From assembly GCA_026705925.1 (NCBI GenBank), contig JAPOZT010000025.1, positions 16,797 to 80,796 on the forward strand: 64,000 nucleotides of DNA, in the 5' to 3' direction. The notes beneath the pieces were generated by a model, which had not been told where the DNA came from, did no database searches, and saw nothing but the letters and a program-made list of their open reading frames with translations. Shown piece after piece: positions 1-9,220 of this stretch (position 1 is its first letter; each line of letters begins with the position of its first letter). Position numbers and translations under genes: made by a program. The stretch is from Gemmatimonadota bacterium. GTDB lineage: Bacteria; JAAXHH01.

Positions 1-471
1 CCCACCAAGTCCTTCGGCACCTTCGCCCTGCGCCCCTGCGGGTTGCTCCTGGTACACCTGCCGGACGCGTCCCGGTCCGACGAAGTGGCGACACTGGCCA
101 ATACGGTGGTGCGTGCCCGGGGATCGTCATTCGAACATCCGGTAACGCGGGCATTCGTCTCCGCGCTGGTCAACGACCTGGAATCCCTGGAGCGTGAACA
201 CGCCGGCATACTGCGGAGGGTCGCCACGGCGGAGAGAGCCTGGAAGGACCAATGCGCCGGTTCGCCGCTCTCCGAGCTGTTCACGGACCGCTATGCCGGC
301 CTGTTCCGCAATCCTCGCGTCGGAGACGAGGCGCAGGCGGCGATCTACGACGTTCACCTGTATCCAGTCTTTACGCCCGGACGCTGCAGGCTGAACGTCA
401 CCGGACTTCCCGAGGACGGCGAGGTTGCCCGCGAACACGTTGCAGTCTTCGCAAGGCATTGCCACGGATAA
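1..471 (+). CDS. Unrecognised protein, C-terminal part (5' end outside window)
   Basis: The frame is open from the first base of the window and ends in TAA, so only the last 156 residues are present. I do not recognise the family. The visible part looks soluble. It starts with a short hydrophobic strand (GLLLVHL), has a charged amphipathic helix at about residues 57-73 (NDLESLEREHAGILRR), and ends with a Cys/His pair (RHCHG). There is no membrane segment. The next gene on the same strand begins 117 bp later with its own ribosome binding site. GC-rich third positions match the neighbours, so it looks like a genuine resident gene. No function is proposed. Confidence 0.6.
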   Translation, partial: PTKSFGTFALRPCGLLLVHLPDASRSDEVATLANTVVRARGSSFEHPVTRAFVSALVNDLESLEREHAGILRRVATAERAWKDQCAGSPLSELFTDRYAGLFRNPRVGDEAQAAIYDVHLYPVFTPGRCRLNVTGLPEDGEVAREHVAVFARHCHG

Positions 472-588
472 GGGCTGAACGTACCCGTGTTTTTCACGCT
501 TGTTTTTACCGGTCCGACCGTTTAATTTCTACGGCCTGAATCATTGGAATATCCGCCAATTCAATCCGATCCGAAAGGAACCCTCCGC

Positions 589-1785
589 ATGGCACAGGTC
601 AGCATCGTCAGGCATAATCCCATCGCCATCTTTTCCAATCCCACGGAAGTCATCGTCAAGGACGACAATGACCAGGTGTTCCGCCTGATCGAACCGAGCG
701 GGAACGTGGGCACCCAGTATCCCAACGACGTGGGCTCAGAGTGGTTCGGCACGATCGAGAACCTGAACAGGAACCTGGCGATCTGTGGCGTAGATTGGTC
801 AGACGTCTACAAGACAGACGTGCTGTGGACGACCCCTTCCGCCGACCGCGAGGAATGTGACCGGCTCAAGGACGACTACAACGCCGTGTACGCTCCGATG
901 ATCGAGGCGGTGACCGGCGGTCCGCTGCGTTCCAACCGCATGGCGCGGTTTACGCACCCCGAGGGCTTCCCGGACCCCGTGGCATTGTTCGAGGTCCAGA
1001 TCAAGGCTGTCAGCGGCGAGCACGTCACCATCGGCAATGGCGTGATCGACTACGGATACTGGCAGGACCACCAGCCGAGCGGCGCCTCGGTCATGCACAC
1101 CCGCGACGGCGAGGTCATCACGTCCCTCGGGTCCGACCTGGCGGAGGAAACGGCCTTCGTGCTGGACGAGCATTATGAAAAGCCCTTTGCCGAAGCCGGC
1201 GTCGATTTTAAGAAGCAGACCGTTTGGATGGAGATCCTGGTCGCCGTCGACGACGCGCCCGACAAGACCTGGGAGCGGATCGATACGGTACGGCGGGTCT
1301 TCGAGGATTACTTCGGCGACGACCGGCCGGCCGGGCTGATCTACCCGGTCTCCCGCATCCCGAACCTGGACGGCATCGTGGAACCCCAGCCCCGTGTGGT
1401 CTCAGGCGACGTGAACATCACGCGGTCCGGGGACCTGGAGGACGGGTTCAGCACGTGGACCGCGATCCACTACGGCGGCGTGACCGAAGTCATGGCCAGC
1501 GCCGTGGGCGGCGATGACGCCGGCCTTCAGCTCTCCACGCTGGACGCGCGCATCAAGGCAGCGGGCGGAAACGGACTCAAAGAGGACGGCATCTTCAATA
1601 ACGCCTACGTCGTGGCCGGCGACGACACCGAAGCGAACCGGGCCTGGATACAGGAGTTCAACGCGTCCTTCAGCGCGTGGTACGAAGGATCTGCGCCGGC
1701 GGGCCGCACCGCGCAGTTCATCGGCGGCATTCAACAGGCGTCTTACCGCTCGGGCATCTCCAACCGCGCCATTTTTGCCGGTTAG
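589..1785 (+). CDS. Multi-domain RidA/YjgF-family-like protein
   Basis: A 398-residue protein that I read as about three RidA-like modules (roughly residues 15-135, 150-265 and 285-398). The first two carry the family's helix pattern of an Asn/Leu-rich stretch followed by a hydrophobic 'DVYKTDV' or 'VWMEILV' strand, and the third repeats 'NNAYVVAGDD'. RidA proteins hydrolyse reactive enamine/imine intermediates released by PLP enzymes. Single-domain members are about 130 residues, so this is a fused form. The ATG at 589 is preferred to an in-frame TTG 45 bp upstream because AAGGA lies 9 bp before it. The conserved substrate-binding Arg cannot be assigned with certainty, so deaminase activity is inference. 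The peptide-transporter gene follows after 60 bp and may be co-transcribed. Confidence 0.6.
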   Translation: MAQVSIVRHNPIAIFSNPTEVIVKDDNDQVFRLIEPSGNVGTQYPNDVGSEWFGTIENLNRNLAICGVDWSDVYKTDVLWTTPSADREECDRLKDDYNAVYAPMIEAVTGGPLRSNRMARFTHPEGFPDPVALFEVQIKAVSGEHVTIGNGVIDYGYWQDHQPSGASVMHTRDGEVITSLGSDLAEETAFVLDEHYEKPFAEAGVDFKKQTVWMEILVAVDDAPDKTWERIDTVRRVFEDYFGDDRPAGLIYPVSRIPNLDGIVEPQPRVVSGDVNITRSGDLEDGFSTWTAIHYGGVTEVMASAVGGDDAGLQLSTLDARIKAAGGNGLKEDGIFNNAYVVAGDDTEANRAWIQEFNASFSAWYEGSAPAGRTAQFIGGIQQASYRSGISNRAIFAG

Positions 1786-1845
1786 CGCGGGAATGGTCAG
1801 GCCGGGAGTGGCGTTTCAGACCTGCGAAGCCACGGGGAGGTACGC

Positions 1846-3558
1846 ATGAATCCCGGCCTTCTGCTGTGTTTTTTGCTGCTTCTCCTTCCGGTTTTTCAAG
1901 TCGTTCAAGACGGTACTGACGGTGCGGCCCACCCCGCACCGATGGCGCAGTCCGGGGTCGCGGCGCAGTCTGTCAATTCGGTGGGCAGGACCATGCCCCC
2001 GGATGCGGCGCCCCTAGCGCGGCAGGTCTATTCTTTCCATCTGCCGGAACCCACGACGCTTGATATCGGTATCGCCGTCTATGAGGCGACCGGCGCGGTG
2101 TTTTCCTTCGAAGGCCTCACCCGGCTGGATCACAACAACGAACTCACGCCGGCGGCGGCCGATCGATGGGAGGCGTCTCCCGACGGCACGCGCTGGACCT
2201 TCCACCTGCGCCGCGGCGCGAGGTGGAGCGACGGACGGCCCGTCACGGCCCACGATTTCGAGTATGCCTTCAAGCGCATGGTCGATCCGGCCAGCGCGAA
2301 TCGAAACGCTTCATTTTATTATGAAATCGAGGGCGCGAAGGCCTTCAACCAGGGACAGACCCGGGACGCGGATACCGTCGGCGTCCGGGCGATCGACGAC
2401 TACGTGCTGGAGATCCGGACCACGCTGCCCTGTCCCTATCTCCCCTACATCGCCTCATTCCCCACCTCCGTTCCGGTGCCCCGCTGGCAGGTGGAGAAGT
2501 ACGGTCCGGGCTGGTCCGAACCCGGCCGGTTCGTGACCAACTCGACCTTCAAACTGGCGTCCTGGGATCACGGCGCCCGCTTCGAATTCGTCCTGGACCC
2601 GAACTACAACGGTCCCCACAAGGGATACGTGGAGCGGATCATCGGAAAATTCCTGGATACCCGCATGATGGCGGGCGGCACGCTGTCCTACGAAAACGAC
2701 GAGATCGACCAGCAGGACGTGACCCCCATCGATCTGCCGCGCATCCGAAGTCATCCAGGACTGTCCCGGGAACTGCACGTAAGCAAGGATTTCATGACCC
2801 ATTTCCTCTTCTTCAACGCGGACTTTTCGCCCTTTGACAACCTGAAGGTGCGCCAGGCGATCAGCCACGCGATCGACCGGGAGGCCATCTGCCGCGTACT
2901 GCTCCAGGGCATGGGCATGCCGGCCTGGTCGATGCTGCCGCCGGGGTTTCCCGGTTACGCGGGCGGCAAGTACCGGGACATCCAGCGCTTCGACCCGGAA
3001 CGGGCCAGGCAGCGTCTGCGAGAGGCGGGATACCCGGAGGGACGCGGATTTCCCAGGATCGAGATGTGGATCAACAACATGGCCCGGCAGCAGGTCGGCC
3101 AGGCCATACAGGAGATGCTCAAATCCCACCTGGGGATCGACATGACGATACGCGTCGTGGAAAACATTTCCTACCGGACCGCCCAGTACCAGCGTAAGAT
3201 CCCATTCAGCCTCATTCAGTATCACTACGACTATCCCGACCCGAACAACATGCTCGCCATGGTGTGGCGGTCCCAGCCGGCCGGATACAGCCGCCATCCC
3301 TGGATCAACGCCGAATTCGACCGCCTGGTCGACGAAGCGGCATCGGAAATGGACGCAGCCCGGCGGTTTCGTCTGTACGACCAGGCCCAGCGGATACTCG
3401 CCGAGGACGTGGGCGCCGTGTTTCTCTACTACGGCATGAAGGCTTCGCTGCGGAAACCCTGGCTCAAGGGCATCAAGCGCGACCGTGACGGCGAATATCC
3501 CTTCTGGGGCAACAACACGGGCTATTTCGATATCTACATCGGCGATGCGAGACCTTGA
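1846..3558 (+). CDS. Peptide ABC transporter solute-binding protein (family 5, OppA/DppA-like)
   Basis: A 570-residue periplasmic binding protein of the SBP_bac_5 family, which captures oligopeptides, dipeptides or similar solutes for an ABC importer. The N-terminus has a hydrophobic signal (PGLLLCFLLLLLPVF) without a lipobox. Residues ~60-150 hold the family hallmark: 'FEGLTRLD', 'AADRWEASPDGTRWTFHLR', 'WSDGRPVTAHDF'. The C-terminal lobe has 'NLKVRQAISHAIDRE'. GGGGAGG lies shortly before the ATG. It opens a locus that continues with a dehydrogenase, a second binding protein, two permeases and two ATPases on the same strand. The ligand is unknown; family 5 proteins also bind nickel, opines and glycans. 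Confidence 0.9.
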   Translation: MNPGLLLCFLLLLLPVFQVVQDGTDGAAHPAPMAQSGVAAQSVNSVGRTMPPDAAPLARQVYSFHLPEPTTLDIGIAVYEATGAVFSFEGLTRLDHNNELTPAAADRWEASPDGTRWTFHLRRGARWSDGRPVTAHDFEYAFKRMVDPASANRNASFYYEIEGAKAFNQGQTRDADTVGVRAIDDYVLEIRTTLPCPYLPYIASFPTSVPVPRWQVEKYGPGWSEPGRFVTNSTFKLASWDHGARFEFVLDPNYNGPHKGYVERIIGKFLDTRMMAGGTLSYENDEIDQQDVTPIDLPRIRSHPGLSRELHVSKDFMTHFLFFNADFSPFDNLKVRQAISHAIDREAICRVLLQGMGMPAWSMLPPGFPGYAGGKYRDIQRFDPERARQRLREAGYPEGRGFPRIEMWINNMARQQVGQAIQEMLKSHLGIDMTIRVVENISYRTAQYQRKIPFSLIQYHYDYPDPNNMLAMVWRSQPAGYSRHPWINAEFDRLVDEAASEMDAARRFRLYDQAQRILAEDVGAVFLYYGMKASLRKPWLKGIKRDRDGEYPFWGNNTGYFDIYIGDARP

Positions 3559-3725
3559 CGGGCCACCCCGCGTCGTCACGGGCCGCCTCGCGTCGTCCCG
3601 TCCATTTCGGTTTGACAATACCCGCCGGTCGGGTACATTCAGGAAGATGCGACCGGGCACGCCGAACGCCGTCGTTCCGGTCGGCCACCAGGTTGGCTCA
3701 CGCCCCAGGTCAGAAAGGAAAACCG
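3559..3725 (+). promoter_or_regulatory. Candidate sigma70 promoter with embedded inverted repeat
   Basis: Between the first binding protein and the MDR gene, TTGACA (3612-3617) and TACATT (3634-3639) are separated by 16 bp, close to the sigma70 consensus. The spacer contains a perfect inverted repeat, TACCCG - CCGGT - CGGGTA (3619-3635), whose right arm overlaps the -10 element. A protein bound there would block polymerase, so I infer an operator. Just upstream, 3567-3597 contains two copies of a CGCGTCGTCxCG motif. No experimental support is visible. Confidence 0.45.
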
Positions 3726-4715
3726 ATGAAAGCGGGACAAGTCGTCGCGCCGGAACGCATTGAAATCGTGGAAGCCGAACGGCCGGACCTCGCGATGGAA
3801 CGAACCGATCCGGACAGGCTGAAAGACCTCGTGCTCGTTCGAACCGTAAACGCCGCCATTTGCGGCAGTGACCATCCGGTTTTCACGGGTCCGGCGAACT
3901 ATCCCGCGCCGCCGGGCGTGTCTCTTCATGAAAGTATAGGCGTTATCGAAAAGTCCTGGTCGAACGGATGCCGGGAAGGGGATCTCGTCCTGGCCCTGCC
4001 GTCGGGCTCGAGCGCCATGGCCGAGTATTTTCTCGGACTGGGCGCGTCCGTGACGCCGCTGCCGGAGGGGCTGCCCCAGGAACAGCTCTTGATGGCCCAG
4101 CCCCTGGGTACCGTGTTGTATTGCCTGCGTAAACTGGGTCACTTCTTCAACGCGGAGGTCGCCATCGTCGGCCAGGGTCCCATGGGGCTGCTCTTCACGG
4201 CCATGATGCGCAACCTGGGCGCGGCGCTGATTATCGGCATCGACCAGCACGACAACCGGCTGGCCGCCGCGACGGAGATGGGGGCAACCTACACGGTGAA
4301 CACGGCAGGTACCGATCCTGTAGAGGCCGTGAACGAGATCACCGGCGGGCGGATGGCCGACGTGGTGATCGAGGTCGTGGGCGTGGAAGAGACTTTCAAT
4401 CTGTGCGTTCAACTGGCCCGGCACAAAGCGCGGCTGATCAACTTCGGCGTCCCGAAGACCCCGCGGTACACGGTCGACATGTTAGATATATTACGCAAGA
4501 ACATCCAGTTGACGACTTCGGTCGGTCCGGATATCCATATCGACTTTGCCAGTGCCATGCGCATGATCGGCGAGGGCCGCGTCGACGTTTCACCCATGAT
4601 CTCGCATAAACTGCCCTTCGCCAGGGTCCAGGACGGTTTCGAAATGGCCACCAGGCGCAAGGGAGAGTGTATCAAGATCGTCATAGATTTCGAGGAGAAG
4701 GGCCTGGGCAGGTAG
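3726..4715 (+). CDS. MDR-superfamily zinc-type alcohol/sugar dehydrogenase
   Basis: A 329-residue medium-chain dehydrogenase/reductase. The GroES-like domain has the catalytic-metal ligands of the family: Cys46 in 'ICGSDH' and His68-Glu69 in 'LHES'. The Rossmann domain shows the nucleotide motif 'GQGPMGLL'. The four-Cys structural zinc lobe of many ADHs is absent, and the protein is shorter than the usual ~345-360 residues. The start is placed at the ATG at 3726, with AAAGGA 7 bp upstream; the frame extends further 5' but without a ribosome site. It lies between two peptide-binding-protein genes and may oxidise a hydroxyl group on an imported compound. The substrate is unknown. Confidence 0.85.
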   Translation: MKAGQVVAPERIEIVEAERPDLAMERTDPDRLKDLVLVRTVNAAICGSDHPVFTGPANYPAPPGVSLHESIGVIEKSWSNGCREGDLVLALPSGSSAMAEYFLGLGASVTPLPEGLPQEQLLMAQPLGTVLYCLRKLGHFFNAEVAIVGQGPMGLLFTAMMRNLGAALIIGIDQHDNRLAAATEMGATYTVNTAGTDPVEAVNEITGGRMADVVIEVVGVEETFNLCVQLARHKARLINFGVPKTPRYTVDMLDILRKNIQLTTSVGPDIHIDFASAMRMIGEGRVDVSPMISHKLPFARVQDGFEMATRRKGECIKIVIDFEEKGLGR

Positions 4716-4786
4716 CCACCCGGAGGACCACCGGACCGTGTGCGGACTGTTCATCGCGCACAGGAAACGCCTGGAGGAATAACGTC

Positions 4787-6646
4787 ATGCATAGAACCAT
4801 GGGTACCGCTGCAAAGACCGCTGCCATTTGTCTGCTAGCCACCCAGATTGCCTGCGACGGCGGCGAAACGACGGAAGATCCCTGGAACAAGGTACAGACG
4901 ATCCTGTCCGAATCGAGGGATACGGTCGTGCTGGATGGTACGGAGAAGGCGGCACTGAAGTACGGGGGATCGGGCGAACCCCGGTACGGTGACTGGATGG
5001 TTCGCCACGCGCTTTCCGATCCCGAGAACTTCAATCCCTATACGTCCAGCGACCAGGGCGCCACGCAGGTTCACGCCTATGTCTTCGAGTCGCTGCTGGA
5101 GCCGGAATACGATCCGCCCTACGCGCAGCGGGGTTTCATCGCGGCGGACTATCCCGACGTATCGGACGACAAGCTGACCTATACCTTCCGGCTTCGCGAG
5201 AACGTCCATTTTTCGGACGGCGTTCAACTGACGGCGGAGGACGTGCTCTTCAGCATGAAGGTCATCCAGACACCCACGGTACGGGCGCCTCACCTCCGAA
5301 ACTACTATTCCTCCATTCAAGACGTTAAAAATCTCGGGGAATACGAGATCAGTTTCGAATGCCGGGAACCCTACATCCTGAACGATCTCTTCCTGGGCGG
5401 CTTCGATATCCTCCCGCGGCACTTCTACGATCCGGACGGGCTGCTCGATCCGGTGCCGATCGGCAGCCTCATCGACGGCAGCTGGGAGACGGGGGAACAC
5501 GCGGACCGGGTGAGGCAGTTCGGCGAACGGTTCAACCAGGATTTCAACCGGCGCATGTTGGGAAGCGGAGCCTATTACGTGGCGGACTGGGAAGACGACG
5601 TGGTCACGGGACAGCGGGTCGTGCTCACCCGTAACGAGAACTACTGGGGCCGGGATGTGGAAGGAATCCCCCCCGCCGGCCACGTGGACAGGGTCGTCTT
5701 CAAGATCATCAACAACCTGGACGCCGCCTTCATCGAACTGACCAACGGCAACCTCGATATCCACGGAATGAAACCCCTGGAGTTCAAGGAGAAGAGCTGG
5801 TCCCCCGGTTTCGTCGACCGGTTCATGAAGGGCATTCAGTACGCGGGCGGGTACACGTATATCGGGTGGAACAACGAACACCCCATATTCCGGGACCGGC
5901 GGGTCCGGCAGGCGATGACCCACCTCACCGACCGGGAGTCCATGGTGCGGAACCTCCTCTTCGGGCTCGCGGAGACGGTCGAAAGTCCCATTCACAAGTT
6001 CCGGCCCGAGTACAACCATGACCTGCAGCCCTACACCTTCGACCCGGACCGGGCCCTGGCCCTGCTGAACGAAGCAGGATGGTCGGATACGGACAACGAC
6101 GGGATTCTGGACAGGGAGATCGACGGCGAACGAACCCCCTTCCGGTTCGAGTTTCTCGTCAACTCGGGCAATCAGCTCAGGAAGGACATCGCGCTGACGC
6201 TGCAGAGTGCCCTGGAGGACCTCGGCATCGACTGCCAGGTCCGCGAACTGGACTGGTCCATCTTCCTGGAGCGGGTGAAGAACAAGGATTTCGCGGCCGT
6301 AACCCTGGGCTGGACCGGCGGAACGGGCCTGCGTTTCCCGCCGGATGCCTTCCAGATCTGGCATTCGTCCCAGATCGAAGGGAACGGATCGAATTTCGTG
6401 AGTTTCCGCAACGCGGAATCCGATGGGATCCTCGAGGTCTACCGTACGGAATTCGACATGGACCGGCGGATCGATCTGTATCGCCGCTTCCAGGAGATCC
6501 TGCACGAGGAACAGCCCTATACCTTTCTCTGGAAATCCCGTGTCGCCAGCGCGTACAGCCGGCGCTTCAACGGCGTCAACTGGTATCCGGCGGGCGCCGT
6601 GAACCAGGAATGGTGGGTAGAGCCCGCCGACCGGATGTACCAGTAG
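4787..6646 (+). CDS. Peptide ABC transporter solute-binding lipoprotein (family 5)
   Basis: A 619-residue family 5 solute-binding protein and the likely partner of the permeases that follow directly. The N-terminus is a lipoprotein signal, with the lipid-modified Cys in 'ATQIACDGG'. Family patterns include 'FESLLEPEY', 'TYTFRLRENVHFSDGVQLTAEDV' in two parts, 'RRVRQAMTHLTDRE' and 'PYTFLWKS' near the end. It is longer than typical DppA (~530), with an acidic 'DTDNDGILDREIDG' loop that resembles a calcium-binding DxDxDG motif. The ATG at 4787 is chosen because GGAGG lies 9 bp upstream. The protein differs clearly from the first binding protein, so the two probably have different ligands. Confidence 0.9.
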   Translation: MHRTMGTAAKTAAICLLATQIACDGGETTEDPWNKVQTILSESRDTVVLDGTEKAALKYGGSGEPRYGDWMVRHALSDPENFNPYTSSDQGATQVHAYVFESLLEPEYDPPYAQRGFIAADYPDVSDDKLTYTFRLRENVHFSDGVQLTAEDVLFSMKVIQTPTVRAPHLRNYYSSIQDVKNLGEYEISFECREPYILNDLFLGGFDILPRHFYDPDGLLDPVPIGSLIDGSWETGEHADRVRQFGERFNQDFNRRMLGSGAYYVADWEDDVVTGQRVVLTRNENYWGRDVEGIPPAGHVDRVVFKIINNLDAAFIELTNGNLDIHGMKPLEFKEKSWSPGFVDRFMKGIQYAGGYTYIGWNNEHPIFRDRRVRQAMTHLTDRESMVRNLLFGLAETVESPIHKFRPEYNHDLQPYTFDPDRALALLNEAGWSDTDNDGILDREIDGERTPFRFEFLVNSGNQLRKDIALTLQSALEDLGIDCQVRELDWSIFLERVKNKDFAAVTLGWTGGTGLRFPPDAFQIWHSSQIEGNGSNFVSFRNAESDGILEVYRTEFDMDRRIDLYRRFQEILHEEQPYTFLWKSRVASAYSRRFNGVNWYPAGAVNQEWWVEPADRMYQ

Positions 6647-6727
6647 TGCTGCGGGTGTCCATCCCCTGTCCGTACCCGTGATTACGCACAAGACCGGCCA
6701 TGACCCGGCGGGAGTCCACGTTCTCCT

Positions 6728-8029
6728 ATGCTCGGTTACATTCTTCAACGCTCGCTGCTCATGGTCCCTACGCTTGTCGGGATCACGGTGATCTCCTTCT
6801 TCATCATGCACCTGGCCCCCGGCGATCCCGTGGACCTGTTCCTCGGCGGCGTGGCCGGCGGCGAGGGGCTCGCGTCCGACCGGCAGCAGGACATCGAAAA
6901 GACCCGCGAGGAACTCCGCAGGCAACTTGGCCTGGACCGGCCGGTCCACGTGCAGTACTTCAACTGGGTCACCGCACTGTTCCTGAAGGTCGAGACCCTC
7001 AGCGAATTCGACCGGAGCGCGCTGCGGGCGGACGGGTTGCTGGAACGGCTCGATCCGGCGCAACGCCGGGCGCTGACGGGCCTGGACCGGGCGGAACAGA
7101 AAGAACGGTTTCTCCTCCTTGCCCGAGATGTGGCCTCGGAGGAAATGAGCGAACTGGAACGATCGTCTTTCTGGGAAGGCAGGACCTTCAGCGCGGAAGG
7201 CAACTATACCTACCGGGGCGCGGGGATCGAACTCCTGACGCTCGCGGGATACCGTTTCGTCACGCTGGATTTCGGCCGTTCCTTCAAGGACAATCAGCCT
7301 GTCATCGGCCGGGTCATGGAGCGGCTGCCCGTCACCCTCGAGATCAATGTCATCGCGATCATCATCGCCTACCTGGTGGGCCTGCCCCTCGGCGTCTGGC
7401 TCGCGGTCAAGCAGAATACCCTCACGGACCGGATGCTGACCACCGGCACCTTCGTCCTGTGGTCCATGCCCTCCTTCTGGGTGGGCATGCTGCTGATCAT
7501 CTTCCTGTGCAACCGTGAGTTTTTCTACTGGTTCCCGGCCTCGGGCATCCAGTCGTTGGAGGCCTCCAGCGACTGGAGCTTCTGGCGGCTGCTTACGGAC
7601 CACATGTACCACATGTTCCTGCCCGTGCTGGCCTCCGCCTATATCAGCTTCGCGACGATTTCCCGGTTCATGCGGACGAGCATGCTGGAGAATCTGCGCC
7701 AGGACTACGTGCGGACCGCCCGGGCCAAGGGATTGTCGGAGAAAGTCGTCATCCTGCGGCACGTGTACCGCAACTCGCTGATCCCGATCGTGACCACGTC
7801 CGCCGGGTTGCTGCCGGCCCTGATCGCGGGATCCGTGTTCATCGAAACGATTTTCACCATACCCGGCATGGGGCTGCTCGGATTCGAGTCGGTGCTGACC
7901 AGGGACTACCCCATGGTCATGGCGCTTTTCACCATTGGCTCCCTGCTTTCGCTGCTGGGCATCCTGGTCGCGGATATCCTGCTCAAGGTCGTGGATCCGC
8001 GGATCAACTTCGACCAGCTGCAGGGATAG
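6728..8029 (+). CDS. dppB: Peptide ABC transporter permease, DppB/OppB type, with long N-terminal insert
   Basis: Inner-membrane permease of the binding-protein-dependent transport family. It begins with the classic 'MLGYILQRSLLMVPTLVGIT' first segment and 'HLAPGDP' loop. Further membrane segments lie at about residues 195-220, 228-255, 290-315, 355-380 and 400-425. The EAA coupling loop (YVRTARAKGLSEKVVILRH, from residue 327) contacts the ATPases. At 433 residues it is about 100 longer than E. coli DppB. The extra length is a charged insert at about residues 45-165, between the first and second segments, predicted periplasmic. It lies in the operon between the binding protein and the second permease, whose start follows 10 bp after this stop. 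Confidence 0.92.
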   Translation: MLGYILQRSLLMVPTLVGITVISFFIMHLAPGDPVDLFLGGVAGGEGLASDRQQDIEKTREELRRQLGLDRPVHVQYFNWVTALFLKVETLSEFDRSALRADGLLERLDPAQRRALTGLDRAEQKERFLLLARDVASEEMSELERSSFWEGRTFSAEGNYTYRGAGIELLTLAGYRFVTLDFGRSFKDNQPVIGRVMERLPVTLEINVIAIIIAYLVGLPLGVWLAVKQNTLTDRMLTTGTFVLWSMPSFWVGMLLIIFLCNREFFYWFPASGIQSLEASSDWSFWRLLTDHMYHMFLPVLASAYISFATISRFMRTSMLENLRQDYVRTARAKGLSEKVVILRHVYRNSLIPIVTTSAGLLPALIAGSVFIETIFTIPGMGLLGFESVLTRDYPMVMALFTIGSLLSLLGILVADILLKVVDPRINFDQLQG

Positions 8030-8039
8030 GAGACCGGCC

Positions 8040-9170
8040 GTGGGATCGGACCCGTCCACCCAAAACGATAACGAGACCGTGAACGGCACGCCGGACGAAA
8101 CGGTGAATGGCACGCCGGCCAAGACCATGAACGGTACGCCGGCCGATGCCGTGATGAACGAGGGCGGCGAGAGCTTCTGGTGGTTGACGCGCAAGGAGTT
8201 CCGCAAGAATCGTCCGGCGCTCTACAGTCTCTACGTTCTCGTGGCCATGGCCTTCCTCGCGCTGACCGCGGACCTGATCGCCGGCAACAAGCCGTACTAC
8301 ATGGTCTACGAGGGGAAGACCTACTTCCCGGCGTTCAGGCAATACGCGGTGTACACCGGCCTGATGGACTGGCCGGAGGACCTGCGGACACGAAGGAACT
8401 TCAAGCGGTACGCGTACAGCGAAGCGGTATTCCCCCTCATCCCCTATGCGCCGGACGAGATCCGCCTCGGCGCCCGTTACAAGCGGCCGGGAGTCGACCA
8501 CCTGTTCGGAACGGACAGGCTGGGCCGCGATGTGCTGTCCGGACTCATTCACGGCACGCGGTACTCGCTGACCATCGGGTTGGTTTCGGTGGGCATTTCC
8601 CTGCTCATCGGCGTGGGACTCGGCGCGCTCGCGGGATACCTGGGCGGGTGGACGGACCTGATCCTGTCCCGCGTATTCGAACTATGGGCGGCGATCCCGC
8701 CCTTCTTCCTGATCATCACGGCGGCAGCCTTCTTCCCGCCGAGCCTCTTCTGGATCATGATCATCATCGGATTCACGGGATGGGTAGGCATCGCCCGGCT
8801 GACCCGGTCCCAGTTCCTCCAGGTCCGGGCCTTCGACTACATCGCGGCCGCGCGGGCCCTGGGCTGTTCGAACCTGCGCATCATGGCCGTGCATATCCTT
8901 CCCAACGCCATCGCGCCCGTACTGATCCCCGCGGCCTTCGGCGTGGCCGGCGCCATTCTGGCCGAATCGGGGCTGAGCTTCCTCGGCATCGGCGTACCAG
9001 CCGAGGTCATCACCTGGGGATCGCTGCTCGCCGGCGCGCGCAGCAATATCGCGGCCTGGTGGCTCGTGATCGTGCCCGGGTTCGCCATTTTCATCACGGT
9101 AACCCTGTACAACCTGCTGGGAGACGGTCTGCGCGACGCCCTGGACCCCAGGCAGCGTGGTACGGCATGA
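8040..9170 (+). CDS. dppC: Peptide ABC transporter permease, DppC/OppC type
   Basis: Second inner-membrane permease, 376 residues. The GTG at 8040 has AGGAGA 6 bp upstream overlapping the previous stop; ATGs at 8127 and 8154 are later alternatives. Residues 12-35 form a low-complexity tract of three tandem (E/K)T(V/M)NGTP units, followed by '[16 protein letters not shown]', the cytoplasmic lead into the first membrane segment typical of OppC. '[19 protein letters not shown]' and the EAA loop ([16 protein letters not shown], from ~266) are family hallmarks. It pairs with the upstream permease to form the channel. The N-terminal tract is unlikely to matter for transport. Confidence 0.92.
   Translation: MGSDPSTQNDNETVNGTPDETVNGTPAKTMNGTPADAVMNEGGESFWWLTRKEFRKNRPALYSLYVLVAMAFLALTADLIAGNKPYYMVYEGKTYFPAFRQYAVYTGLMDWPEDLRTRRNFKRYAYSEAVFPLIPYAPDEIRLGARYKRPGVDHLFGTDRLGRDVLSGLIHGTRYSLTIGLVSVGISLLIGVGLGALAGYLGGWTDLILSRVFELWAAIPPFFLIITAAAFFPPSLFWIMIIIGFTGWVGIARLTRSQFLQVRAFDYIAAARALGCSNLRIMAVHILPNAIAPVLIPAAFGVAGAILAESGLSFLGIGVPAEVITWGSLLAGARSNIAAWWLVIVPGFAIFITVTLYNLLGDGLRDALDPRQRGTA
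8073..8144 (+). repeat. Three tandem 24-bp in-frame repeats
   Basis: Three adjacent 24-bp units (8073-8096, 8097-8120, 8121-8144) differ at only a few bases and encode ET(V)NGTPD, ET(V)NGTPA and KT(M)NGTPA at the N-terminus of the DppC-type permease. The period keeps the frame, so copy number can change without breaking the gene. Confidence 0.85.
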
Positions 9171-9220
9171 GAAACGCATAACGCACGAGAGACGCATTGC
9201 GAATGAGAGACGCATGACGA
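9167..9220 (+). repeat. Three tandem 18-bp repeats at the permease/ATPase junction
   Basis: Three 18-bp units (9167-9184, 9185-9202, 9203-9220) share the core GAGAGACGCAT (first copy GAGAAACGCAT). They span the stop codon of the DppC-type permease and the start codon of the DppD-type ATPase. The last copy supplies the ATG at 9214 and a GAGA element just before it. This looks like local slippage that duplicated the start region. Confidence 0.8.

Noticed and set aside
486..508. CGTG-TTTTT-CACG followed by T-rich sequence, considered as a terminator for the first gene
   Set aside because: A 4-bp stem with a five-base loop is too weak for an intrinsic terminator.
4835..8206. Very long open frame (over 1100 codons) on the minus strand opposite the peptide transporter
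   Set aside because: It is antisense to three clearly real genes and has repetitive charged residues without domains, as expected of high-GC antisense frames.
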